28,249 nt of DNA. Origin: Ktedonobacteraceae bacterium. GTDB lineage: Bacteria > Chloroflexota > Ktedonobacteria > Ktedonobacterales > Ktedonobacteraceae. The position numbers and the translations under genes are program-made. The notes beneath the pieces are model-generated. The model had not been told where the DNA came from, made no database searches, and worked only from the letters and a program-made list of their open reading frames with translations. The stretch's first letter is position 1. The number at the start of each line of letters is the position of its first letter. The stretch is from contig JADBKA010000038.1 in the NCBI GenBank assembly GCA_014896635.1, positions 1 to 28,249 of the forward strand. The letters are read 5' to 3'. Positions 20,987 to 28,249 of this stretch are shown in pieces.

Positions 20987-22021
20987 ATGGTTGAGCTGGT
21001 ATGGGAAAACAAGCATAATCCTTTTACTTCATATATCTCTCCATCCCAATCGGCTCATTCTCTCCCTTATCTTGCTACCAGTAGATACTATCCTTTGCTG
21101 TCAGAGCAAGACAGCGATACCGCCGGAGAGCAGGGCTGGGTCAATCGTCTGGTATGGAGTGACAAAAATGATTTTCTGCTGGCGCTGCTGGCAGACCTGC
21201 GCGGCATGGTTGATCTGATCTATATTGATCCTCCATTCATGACAGGGCGCACGTTTGCCGCTGGGCAGCAACTCGCTTTTAGCGATCACTGGAACAACAA
21301 TATGGATGCCTACCTGCAATGGCTCTATGAAACATTGCTGCTGCTCTATGAACTGCTGGCTGACGATGGTAGCCTCTATATCCACCTGGACTGGCGCTGC
21401 GCCCATTACGCCCGAATCATCCTGGACGAGATTTTCGGCTCCACTTCTCAAGGCACCGGTCCCGGCTTCAAAAACGAAATCATCTGGCACTACCGCTCAG
21501 GCGGGCGCACCGCCAGGTATTACGCTCGCAAGCACGACACATTGCTGCTCTACACCAAATCGGCTCGCTATTGCTTTCACAGCGAACGAGTAGCCAGGCA
21601 GCGTGGCGCGCACAGGCGCAATCACATGCGCAAACTGGTCGATAGCAACGGCCATATCTCATGGACTATCCGCTCAGCCGGGCGCACTTATACCTACGAC
21701 GAAGAAGCTCCTATGCAAATCACAGACGTCTGGAGCGACATCAGTCACCTGCACCAGCGCGACCCCCAACGCACAGGCTATACCACACAGAAACCCGAAG
21801 CCCTGCTCGAACGCATCATCCAGGTTTCATCTGAAGAGCAGGACCTGGTTCTCGATTGCTTCTGCGGCAGCGGTGTGACTCCCATTGTCGCCGAACGGCT
21901 TGGACGCCGCTGGCTCGCCGGTGATAGCAGCGCGCTAGCAATCTCAACCACCTGCCAGCGCCTACTCAATGGCGCGCGTAGAGCGCCCTTCGTCCTGCAA
22001 TACGCCTTTTTCCCCGAGTAA
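20987..22021 (+). CDS. Solitary DNA methyltransferase (N6-adenine or N4-cytosine), beta class
   Basis: The 344-residue protein has the catalytic DPPF (D81-P82-P83-F84 in DLIYIDPPF) before the AdoMet-binding motif FCGSGVT (about 291-297 in LVLDCFCGSGVTPIVAERLG). This is the beta-class order shared with type III Mod subunits. Between them lie WHYRSGGR, KHDTLLLYTKS and the TQKPEALLERII helix typical of such enzymes. It transfers a methyl group to an exocyclic amino group in DNA; the recognition sequence cannot be predicted. No restriction gene lies on either side, so it is probably regulatory or an orphan. ATG 20987 has GGAG eight bases upstream and is preferred to ATG 20945, which overlaps a promoter-like TATGCT. 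Confidence 0.93.
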   Translation: MVELVWENKHNPFTSYISPSQSAHSLPYLATSRYYPLLSEQDSDTAGEQGWVNRLVWSDKNDFLLALLADLRGMVDLIYIDPPFMTGRTFAAGQQLAFSDHWNNNMDAYLQWLYETLLLLYELLADDGSLYIHLDWRCAHYARIILDEIFGSTSQGTGPGFKNEIIWHYRSGGRTARYYARKHDTLLLYTKSARYCFHSERVARQRGAHRRNHMRKLVDSNGHISWTIRSAGRTYTYDEEAPMQITDVWSDISHLHQRDPQRTGYTTQKPEALLERIIQVSSEEQDLVLDCFCGSGVTPIVAERLGRRWLAGDSSALAISTTCQRLLNGARRAPFVLQYAFFPE

Positions 22022-22221
22022 ACAGTTGCTACTCGGCCTTATAATAAAAGAGTCACAGTCGCCAGCGAATCCCGCCGGCACAGCAGGTTACGAGTCGGCA
22101 GCCCGCCTTTCTTGTATAGCTATTTATAGCATATTCGTACCGCATCGGAAAACAAAGAGCGCACTAAGACGACATATTTGTAGGGAATTCTCAAAAGTGA
22201 TAAAGGCAGGCGAACACAGTC
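22022..22221. other. Gap before the inositol-monophosphatase-like gene
   Basis: About 200 bases without a supported gene. No terminator hairpin or clear promoter was found by eye; a weak AGGCAGG lies 11 bases before the next ATG. Confidence 0.3.
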
Positions 22222-23019
22222 ATGTTAGAATTGCTTGAGCAACTTTTCCGCCAGGTCAGGGTCTACGTCCAATCCGAGCGATACGACCGCCACCAGGTAT
22301 ACCAGCGATCACCAAAGCATACCACGATGCTCTTTGACCGTGAGGCCGAGGATCTGCTCATCGAGGGGCTGGAGAAAAGCGGCCTCGGCTTCGAGGTGAT
22401 CACAGAAGAACGTGAGACTCTCCGTACCGTCGCCAACCCACCTTATCGCATTATCGTTGACCCGGTCGATGGCTCCAATAACGTCTCACGGGGCATTATG
22501 ACCGCCGCCGTTGCACTCGCCGTTCTACCGATTGACGCACCAGTTGTCCCCGAAGAGGTACAATGGGCGCTGGTCGGCGAACTCTATAGCGGCACCGTCT
22601 ATGCGGCTCACCAGAAGGGTGGCGCGTTTCGTAACGGGCGGCGCTGCCAGGTTAGCAACGCCAAAAGTCTGCAAACGAGTCTGATCGGTCTCAACCTCGA
22701 TCAACGCTGCCAGTCCACTATCCGTACCCTTTTCAACAACATGCCACCATACCAGGTGCGACGAACAGGCAGTTCGGCCATCGACAGCGTTTATGTCGCC
22801 AGCGGGACCTACGACGCCTATGTCGATGTCGGGGACGTGTTGACGGGTGAGTCTTTTCTGGCCTCTGCCAGCATTGTGCTGGAAGCCGGGGGCATCGTCA
22901 CCGATCACAGAGGGCAGGCGCTGCGCCCTGTTACTAACCTGACTGATGGCTATTCGGTCGTCATGGCAGCAAGCAGGGAACTCCACCAGGAAATTCTCGC
23001 CAGCATCCGACAACCATAA
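22222..23019 (+). CDS. Inositol-monophosphatase-fold phosphatase with substituted catalytic Asp
   Basis: The 265-residue protein belongs to the lithium-sensitive phosphatase superfamily (inositol monophosphatase, archaeal-type fructose-bisphosphatase, CysQ). Metal ligands are visible in VITEERE (E62/E63) and DPVDGSNN (D80, D83), followed by a Gly-rich YSGTVYAAHQKGGAFRNG segment. Family members normally have a WDxAAG-type motif before the C-terminal REAGG; here the aligned stretch reads LTGESFLASASIVLEAGG, so the expected Asp is Ser. Activity may be altered, or the missing ligand may come from a neighbour. It precedes a convergent peptidase gene by 16 bases. The substrate is unknown. Confidence 0.85.
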   Translation: MLELLEQLFRQVRVYVQSERYDRHQVYQRSPKHTTMLFDREAEDLLIEGLEKSGLGFEVITEERETLRTVANPPYRIIVDPVDGSNNVSRGIMTAAVALAVLPIDAPVVPEEVQWALVGELYSGTVYAAHQKGGAFRNGRRCQVSNAKSLQTSLIGLNLDQRCQSTIRTLFNNMPPYQVRRTGSSAIDSVYVASGTYDAYVDVGDVLTGESFLASASIVLEAGGIVTDHRGQALRPVTNLTDGYSVVMAASRELHQEILASIRQP

Positions 23020-23035
23020 TACCGTGGCAGGCCGG

Positions 23036-23944
23036 TTACTGCCGGGGAGTCAGCACGAAGCTGACTCCTGCCCACATGGCCGAGAACTGGGCATGGGTCA
23101 TGCGCTGGAAATTAGCGGGAGAAGAATCGGCGATGAAAACAGATTGCTCATCTCCCCCGCGCACTACAAAGAGATGACCACCGGGGAAATAGACAGCGTC
23201 ACGCACCGCCACAATAACGGGCGCGCCTCTGTTAGCGACTGCAATCACCGCCTGAAGATTGCGCTGACGCCCATAATCGGTGTTGAATCCGAAGTAGTCA
23301 GCCGTCAGAGCGATACCCTCATCGCGTAACAATCCGAGCTGCACGCTCCATACACCCAGATCCAGTTCCTTCTGAAGCACATCGGCAGCGATCAGGTGAC
23401 GGCCATAAGCGTTCATGACCATCTCCATCGCTATACCAGAACACGAAGCGTAGGACCAGACTTTCCACTGGTAGTCGGTGTAATACTGCCGGCGGTCGGT
23501 AGAGTCAACACGCACCAGGCGCGCACTCGCCGTTTGATGCGCCGTCACCTGTACGTTGCCGGCATCAGTTGCAGATGTACGAAACAGACTGACGGCCAGC
23601 CCTTTACCAAAACTCAGGATAGGCCCGCTCGCCAACCCATCCTGAATAAATAAAGCCAGTATGATCATTACCAGAAAACCCAGTGAGACCAGCGCACGGC
23701 GACGAGTATACCAGGACGCAGGCAACGTAAAAGCGTGCTCTGGCCGTTCTACATTGACAACCATGCCATTCTTCATATGCAAAACAGCGGTCACATGCCG
23801 GTCCAGCGGATGAGCCGGCAGGTTTGCATGAGCCGTAAGCCTGCTCCTGTGGCGCTGGCGCTCACGCTGTGCGCTGTAGATGAGGCTGGCAACGATCAGC
23901 AGCATCACAATGAACAGGAGCACCGTGATGACAACAGAGAGCAT
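23036..23944 (-). CDS. Membrane-anchored C39-like (papain-fold) peptidase
   Basis: The 302-residue protein has an N-terminal transmembrane helix (1-24) and a second at about 85-104. A C-terminal cysteine peptidase domain follows with C168 in SYASCSGIAMEMVMNAYG, H257 in PGGHLFVVRG and D273 in VFIADSS, in the order of peptidase C39 domains. C39-type peptidases often cleave double-Gly leaders, but stand-alone membrane forms such as this have no known substrate. The second helix leaves the catalytic domain on the same side as the N terminus, so its side of the membrane depends on the unknown N-terminal orientation. GGGGTGAGG lies just before ATG 23944. It converges on the phosphatase gene and diverges from the PLP-enzyme gene. 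Confidence 0.85.
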   Translation of the reverse strand: MLSVVITVLLFIVMLLIVASLIYSAQRERQRHRSRLTAHANLPAHPLDRHVTAVLHMKNGMVVNVERPEHAFTLPASWYTRRRALVSLGFLVMIILALFIQDGLASGPILSFGKGLAVSLFRTSATDAGNVQVTAHQTASARLVRVDSTDRRQYYTDYQWKVWSYASCSGIAMEMVMNAYGRHLIAADVLQKELDLGVWSVQLGLLRDEGIALTADYFGFNTDYGRQRNLQAVIAVANRGAPVIVAVRDAVYFPGGHLFVVRGGDEQSVFIADSSPANFQRMTHAQFSAMWAGVSFVLTPRQ

Positions 23945-24089
23945 AAAACCTCACCCCAACGAGCAAATATTGGTGTGCGAGAGCACACCCTGTTCTCTAT
24001 TAACTATAGAGTAAAAACGGTGGAGTGGGAACTTTTTTCTATAAAACAGCCCATTTATGCTAGAGTCTTCGACTAAGCCAAACGCCTGG

Positions 24090-24100
24090 TATGATACAAT
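24090..24100 (+). promoter_or_regulatory. Putative extended -10 element before the PLP-enzyme gene
   Basis: TATGATACAAT contains TGATACAAT, the same extended -10 as at 5450-5458, 46 bases before ATG 24147. No good -35 was seen. TATGCTAGAGT just upstream also occurs before the methyltransferase at about 20945. Confidence 0.35.
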
Positions 24101-24146
24101 GCAACCATGTATCTTGACTGAGCACGACAACAGGTGGAACAGGCAC

Positions 24147-25124
24147 ATGTCAGAAAATTTTCTCGCCCCGCAGTTGAGTCGCCACTACATCGAGACGGTC
24201 TGGGAAACGCTACCAGCTCATGTCCGCCCCACGTTTCTGCTGCCCGTCCCGGCCCTCTCACAGCGCCTTCACTGCGATATCACGCTGGCAACAGAGACGT
24301 TCCAGCATACAGGCAGCTTCAAGTTTCGCGCGGCCTACCATTTGCTCTCCAGCATCCCGCACCAGCACGTCATTGCCGCATCGTCAGGCAACTTCGGCCA
24401 GGCCATTGCCTATGCCAGCAAACTGCTCGGCAAACAGGCAACGATTGTCATGCCGGCAACGTCAGCCAGGGTAAAAATCAGGGCGGTCGAGTCGTACGGC
24501 GGCCAGGTTGACCTGATCGACGTGCAGCAGGTGAGCCGGGCCACACGTGTCGCACAATTGATGCAGCAGATCCCTCAGGCTTTTCAAGCGCACGCCTACG
24601 ACGACTATCGAGTCGTGGCAGGCAATTCGACGCTCGGCAAAGAAGTGTTGAGCGCAGCCAATTTCGATGCCGTGCTCGTGCCGGTCGGCGGTGGCGGACT
24701 CAGCGCGGGTATGATCATCGCCCGCGATTATCTCCAGAGCCGGACAGAAATCATCGGCGCTGAACCGCTGGTAGCCAATGATGCCGCACGCTCGCTTCAC
24801 AGTGGCAGTCTGGTATCAAACGAGCAGGAACCAGCAACCATCGCCGATGGCGCGCGTACACTCAGTCTGGGCCAACTGAACTGGGAGATCCTCAGGCGCG
24901 GTATGGCCGATATCATCGCAGTGCCTGAGTCCTTCATCCGCCAGGCCCTGCGCGCAGCCTTCCTCTCCGCCAATCTGAAAGTGGAACCAACAGGTGCGCT
25001 CGCCATCGGCGCTCTGCTCACCGACCCGGCTCGCTTTACCGGCAAGCGCGTCTGCTGTATCGTGAGTGGTGGTAACGTCGATCCAGCACTCTATGCAGAA
25101 ATCCTGACAGCAGAAGAGTCATAA
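24147..25124 (+). CDS. PLP-dependent fold-type II lyase, threonine/serine dehydratase-like
   Basis: The 325-residue enzyme has the fold II PLP set. The Schiff-base lysine lies in TGSFKFRAA, a substrate loop in ASSGNFGQA, the phosphate-binding glycine loop in VPVGGGGLSAG, and a C-terminal VSGGNVDP segment. The length and lack of an ACT domain suggest a catabolic threonine dehydratase, serine racemase or related lyase. ATG 24147 (MSENFLAPQL) was chosen because it gives the normal N terminus; in-frame codons upstream look non-coding. The stop is followed after 38 bases by the NamZ-type gene, so the two may be co-transcribed. Confidence 0.93.
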   Translation: MSENFLAPQLSRHYIETVWETLPAHVRPTFLLPVPALSQRLHCDITLATETFQHTGSFKFRAAYHLLSSIPHQHVIAASSGNFGQAIAYASKLLGKQATIVMPATSARVKIRAVESYGGQVDLIDVQQVSRATRVAQLMQQIPQAFQAHAYDDYRVVAGNSTLGKEVLSAANFDAVLVPVGGGGLSAGMIIARDYLQSRTEIIGAEPLVANDAARSLHSGSLVSNEQEPATIADGARTLSLGQLNWEILRRGMADIIAVPESFIRQALRAAFLSANLKVEPTGALAIGALLTDPARFTGKRVCCIVSGGNVDPALYAEILTAEES

Positions 25125-25162
25125 AAATTTTTATGCAGCAATAATCGAAAGGTAAATAAGAG

Positions 25163-26335
25163 ATGGTCAGGAAGCATAATGTACAGACAGGGCTGGAAGT
25201 GTTCCTGACAGAAGGACTGCCTGCTATCGCGGGCAAGCGCGTGGGTTTGATTACCAATCACACAGGCGTGAATAGACGCCTGCACAGCGCAGTTGATCTG
25301 CTTCAGGCCGATCAGCGTGTACGCCTGCGCGCGCTCTTCGGACCAGAACACGGTATCGCCGGCAATGTGCAGGATGGCGTTGAGGTGGAAGGATCGACCG
25401 ATGCTCGCACAGGACTGCCCATCTATAGTCTGTATGGCACGACTGCACGTCCCACTGCCGAATCGTTACAAGGGCTGGACGCGCTCATCTTTGATATTCA
25501 GGATGTCGGCGTTCGCTACTATACCTACATCGCTACATTGGCTTATGCTCAGGAAGCGGCGGCTGAAGCCGGTTTACTTTTCGTGGTTTTTGATCGCCCG
25601 AACCCCATCACCGGCAATCGCATCGAAGGGAACATACTCAATCCCGCTTTTGCTTCGCTGGTCGGCGTTCACCCTTTGCCTGTCCGGCACGGCATGACGG
25701 TTGGCGAACTGGCGCGTCTCTTTGCCGTCGAGCGTGGTTACCCACCACCTCTCGTTGTGCCTATGCGCGGCTGGCGGCGCTCGCTGTGGTTTGATGAGAC
25801 CGATTTGCCCTGGGTTGCGCCCTCGCCAAACCTGCCCACTCTTGATACCGCCATCCTTTACCCCGGCACCTGCCTGTTTGAAGGGACGAATCTTTCAGAA
25901 GGAAGAGGCACAACAAAACCTTTTGAACTGCTCGGCGCTCCCTGGCTCGATCCTTTCAAGCTGATTGAGGAACTGGAGCAGCGCGAACCGCCGGGCGTGG
26001 CTTTCCGCCCTGCTTACTTCACTCCTGCCTTCTCAAAGCATAAGGATCACCTGTGCGCCGGGGTGCAGGTACACATCATCGAGCGGGATGCTGTGCGTCC
26101 CGTAGAGCTGGGCCTGACGCTGCTCGCTACCATTCACAGGATGTACCCGCAGACCTTTGCGTGGGTAAAAGGTCATGACAGCATCTACTCCATTGATCGC
26201 CTTTTTGGTAGTGACCAGCTCGCGCAGGAGCTGGATGCAGGCGCAGATGTTACCGCGATCATGGCGGACTGGTCGGCACAGCTTGCCGCTTTTGCAGAAC
26301 GGCGCCGGCCCCATCTGCTTTACGATACAGATTGA
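25163..26335 (+). CDS. DUF1343-family exo-beta-N-acetylmuramidase (NamZ-like)
   Basis: The 390-residue protein matches the DUF1343 family across its length. Landmarks are VGLITNHTGVNRR near the N terminus, the FGPEHGIAG segment, FDIQDVGVRYYTY, DRPNPITG, VRHGMTVGELARL and the long C-terminal APSPNLPTLDTAILYPGTCLFEGTNLSEGRGTT stretch. In Bacillus, NamZ releases N-acetylmuramic acid from muropeptide sugar ends and serves cell-wall recycling. No signal peptide is seen, whereas many family members are secreted, so this copy would act in the cytoplasm or leave by another route. AAAGG lies about ten bases before the ATG. The next gene converges with only seven bases between. Confidence 0.92.
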   Translation: MVRKHNVQTGLEVFLTEGLPAIAGKRVGLITNHTGVNRRLHSAVDLLQADQRVRLRALFGPEHGIAGNVQDGVEVEGSTDARTGLPIYSLYGTTARPTAESLQGLDALIFDIQDVGVRYYTYIATLAYAQEAAAEAGLLFVVFDRPNPITGNRIEGNILNPAFASLVGVHPLPVRHGMTVGELARLFAVERGYPPPLVVPMRGWRRSLWFDETDLPWVAPSPNLPTLDTAILYPGTCLFEGTNLSEGRGTTKPFELLGAPWLDPFKLIEELEQREPPGVAFRPAYFTPAFSKHKDHLCAGVQVHIIERDAVRPVELGLTLLATIHRMYPQTFAWVKGHDSIYSIDRLFGSDQLAQELDAGADVTAIMADWSAQLAAFAERRRPHLLYDTD

Positions 26336-26342
26336 ACGCTTT

Positions 26343-27581
26343 TTAACGAACCGGGTCAATGGCGACGTTAGAGAATTTCGCCTGTGCGCCTCCTTGCGCC
26401 TCCAGTAGATTGATTACGAAGAACGCGATCAGCCCTTTGCTATAGCTGGCATCCTTCACCGTGCTCAGCGTCTGCCCGTTGACCAGAAACGTCATCACGG
26501 GACCCTGAGCAATCAGTGTCAGGTGATTGCGTTCTCCGCCCTTTTTAATCGCCTCATGCATCTGATAGGGGACCAGCAGCGATGAAGTGAGTTTTCCGTT
26601 CGCATCAGCAGAACCTTTTGCAATGGCATACGAGCCATCACCATAGATTGTGAAGCGATAATAAGAAGCTATCTCTCCTTGCTTATCGAGCGTGCCGCGT
26701 ACAAACAGGCCATAGCCATTATTTTGATCTCCCTTAGCCAGCACAGCATCGACGTCCAGTCGAAAATCTTGAAACTCTCTATATGGCAGATGAGCAGGAG
26801 CAGGTGTCTGTGCAGTTTGAGCGGCGGGAGCGGGGACCTGCTCCCACAGCATGCTGTGCGAGTTATCTTCGAGCGTCAGGGCGCCATTACCAACCGAGGC
26901 GGTAAATTTGCCCGGCAAACTCTGCGTATTCCAGCCCTGTACATTATTCTGGAAGTTATCGCGGAAGAGGGGAGATTGCTGCGCAGTATTCTGCGCCGGC
27001 GCAGTCCCTGCCCCGGTCTGCGATTGCAGGCCAGGGAACGCGAACTGGCTGACGGCCAGGACAGCCGCGCTCAGCAGGAGTAGCGTTGCCAGCAGCAGTA
27101 ATCCAGCAGCAACTACCCGGTTGGAACGCCTCTGCTGGCGCGGCTGCTCTACAAATGTGGGTACGGGCGAGAAGCCTGCCAGGTTCCCCTGGTTTACTGG
27201 CGAGGGAATCTGTGGAATTTGCTGATTCTGCTGCTCTGGCCCGATGCCCGGCCTGGTAGCAGTGGGTACTGCACCAACCGGCAACTGCTGATCTGCCGTG
27301 CTCTTCTCACGTGGTCGCACAACCTGATTGACAAGTGTCTGAATACGCCAGAGAGGAAGAATCTTCTGCTCGCTTCCCTCGTCCTGACTAGAAAAGTTCT
27401 CACTGTCCTCCTGCGGTGAAACGGTCTGTGCCTTCTCATCATGGGGGGGACGCGCAAGACTAATACGCCGGAATCCGGGGCGCGCAGACCCGCCAGAGCG
27501 CCTTGCAGGCGCCAGGAGCGGTTCTCGTCTCGTTGCCTGCTGCCGCGCTTCTTCATCTGACGAAGAACCCGTTGAGGACAT
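26343..27581 (-). CDS. Single-pass membrane protein with C-terminal concanavalin-like beta-sandwich
   Basis: I recognise the architecture rather than a named family. Residues 1-155 are Pro/Gln/Ser-rich and probably disordered in the cytoplasm. A strong helix lies at about 156-180 (AAGLLLLATLLLLSAAVLAV). The outer part (about 205-412) starts LFRDNFQNNVQGWN and contains NNGYGLFVRG, ASYYRFTIYGDGSYAI and VMTFLVNGQTL, the pattern of LamG/DUF1080-like carbohydrate- or protein-binding sandwiches. No catalytic residues are apparent. A surface sensor or adhesion role is an inference. The ATG has AGAGGAG about ten bases upstream. It converges tightly on the NamZ-type gene. Confidence 0.8.
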   Translation of the reverse strand: MSSTGSSSDEEARQQATRREPLLAPARRSGGSARPGFRRISLARPPHDEKAQTVSPQEDSENFSSQDEGSEQKILPLWRIQTLVNQVVRPREKSTADQQLPVGAVPTATRPGIGPEQQNQQIPQIPSPVNQGNLAGFSPVPTFVEQPRQQRRSNRVVAAGLLLLATLLLLSAAVLAVSQFAFPGLQSQTGAGTAPAQNTAQQSPLFRDNFQNNVQGWNTQSLPGKFTASVGNGALTLEDNSHSMLWEQVPAPAAQTAQTPAPAHLPYREFQDFRLDVDAVLAKGDQNNGYGLFVRGTLDKQGEIASYYRFTIYGDGSYAIAKGSADANGKLTSSLLVPYQMHEAIKKGGERNHLTLIAQGPVMTFLVNGQTLSTVKDASYSKGLIAFFVINLLEAQGGAQAKFSNVAIDPVR

Positions 27582-27607
27582 CGGGGAAGCACTCCTCTTT
27601 TCTGATA

Positions 27608-28249
27608 CTATCTGCTTGCCGGTAAACCAACAACCGGGATTTCCCGTCGAATCTCAAAATGCAGGTGCGCATGCGCCAGGCGCAGAGCCTGCTCTACATC
27701 AGCGGGCGTTGCACCACGCGCGAAGATAAAACCCAGGTAGCTTGCTCCTTCTGGCAGAGGTACCAGCGGCTGGTGGAGCTGTGCCGTAATCTCAACGCCC
27801 GTTACAAGTGGCACACTCTTTGCCTCATCCACACCATGCACCGCCTTCAGCATGCCGGCTGCCGGTATCGGTATCATCATCACCCCGGCAGCGTGCTCAT
27901 CGCGCTTGATAGTGACGATCTCTTCACCAATGGCATGGCGCAGGATCAGCTCTTCCAGACACATACCAGAGCCAAATTCAAGAATTGTTGAGCACAGGCC
28001 ACCTATTGAACGCCCCGCCATTTCCAGCATCCAGGGTCCCCGCTCATTCACACGCAGTTCCGCATGGACCGGCCCTTCGCGCAGTCCAAGCACCGCAGCA
28101 GCGGTTGCCACGCACTGGGCTATCGCCTGTTGCGTCGTCTCAGGCAGGCGAGAAGGTGTCACGTAAATCGTCTCTTCAAAGAAAGGCCCATCCAGTGGAT
28201 CGGGCTTATCAAACAACGCCAGGACATTGAGTCGGCCATGCGTGAGCAG
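27608..28249 (-). CDS. ATP-grasp ligase, C-terminal part (partial, 5' end outside window)
   Basis: The frame is open to the right window edge, so the N-terminal half is missing; an internal TTG near 28216 is not the true start. The visible part starts LLTHGRLNVLALFDKPDPL. It has an ATP-grasp core with DGPFFEETIYVTPSRL and GPVHAELRVNERGPWMLEMAGRSIGGL, where the E..N-type metal and ATP contacts would lie. A C-terminal subdomain of about 80 residues (ITAQLHQPLVPLPEGASYLGFIFA) resembles that of biotin-carboxylase-type and carboxylate-amine ligases. Such enzymes join a carboxylate to an amine using ATP, for example dipeptide ligases; the substrate cannot be told from this part. Confidence 0.85.
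   Translation of the reverse strand: MLTHGRLNVLALFDKPDPLDGPFFEETIYVTPSRLPETTQQAIAQCVATAAAVLGLREGPVHAELRVNERGPWMLEMAGRSIGGLCSTILEFGSGMCLEELILRHAIGEEIVTIKRDEHAAGVMMIPIPAAGMLKAVHGVDEAKSVPLVTGVEITAQLHQPLVPLPEGASYLGFIFARGATPADVEQALRLAHAHLHFEIRREIPVVGLPASR

Noticed and set aside
20945..22021. Restriction-modification system around the methyltransferase.
   Set aside because: No endonuclease, helicase or specificity gene on either side within the window.
1..28249. CRISPR arrays, tRNA and rRNA genes.
   Set aside because: No regularly spaced direct repeats, no T-loop/anticodon patterns and no conserved rRNA sequence were seen on either strand by eye.

Overview
The window looks like chromosomal DNA of a Chloroflexota bacterium, most likely class Ktedonobacteria. 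This is an inference from gene content: an ECF sigma factor paired with a zinc-finger/WD40 anti-sigma protein, an Acu-type deacetylase system, an IS607-type transposon, many single-pass membrane proteins with Pro/Gln-rich N termini, a moderately GC-rich base composition, and dense genes on both strands. No rRNA, tRNA or CRISPR array was seen.

Left part (1-5.5 kb). The window opens in the last third of an Lgt-like gene. An IS607-family element follows (MerR-HTH serine recombinase overlapping tnpB), whose tnpB C-terminal tail lies in the -1 frame. Next, on the minus strand, is a sufU-like gene overlapping an unknown gene that carries an in-frame TGA. A roughly 600-base intergenic stretch holds a GC-rich palindromic repeat, an AT-rich tract, a strong promoter and a long foldable leader. 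The leader precedes a cation diffusion facilitator (CDF) gene broken by several frameshifts.

Middle (5.5-13 kb). After a GNAT acetyltransferase comes a minus-strand cluster: ECF sigma factor, anti-sigma protein with seven WD40 repeats outside the membrane, and a Tat-type lipoprotein solute-binding protein. A membrane-anchored hypothetical protein and glutamine synthetase (glnA) with a textbook terminator follow. A second copy of the palindromic repeat lies just behind that terminator.

Right-middle (13-20.4 kb). A small HTH protein with an ABM-like C-terminal half converges on a two-gene operon. The operon encodes AcuB (CBS-CBS-ACT) and a 660-residue fusion of an AcuC-type deacetylase with an AcuA-type acetyltransferase, so eraser and writer of the acetyl-CoA synthetase acetylation switch sit in one polypeptide. 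A metallo-beta-lactamase-fold hydrolase and an overlapping TetR gene share a near-consensus promoter with a perfect palindrome in its spacer. An S9-family peptidase follows, preceded by a 13-codon in-frame mini-ORF.

Right (20.4-28.2 kb). A small membrane protein, a solitary beta-class DNA methyltransferase, an inositol-monophosphatase-fold protein with a substituted catalytic Asp, a membrane-anchored C39-like peptidase, a threonine-dehydratase-like PLP enzyme, a NamZ-type muramidase, a membrane-anchored beta-sandwich protein, and the C-terminal part of an ATP-grasp enzyme cut by the window edge.

Most persuasive novelties: the AcuC-AcuA fusion with AcuB, the promoter-driven structured leader ahead of the CDF remnant, the two-copy palindromic repeat, the operator-in-promoter of the MBL-TetR pair, and the tnpB tail in the -1 frame.
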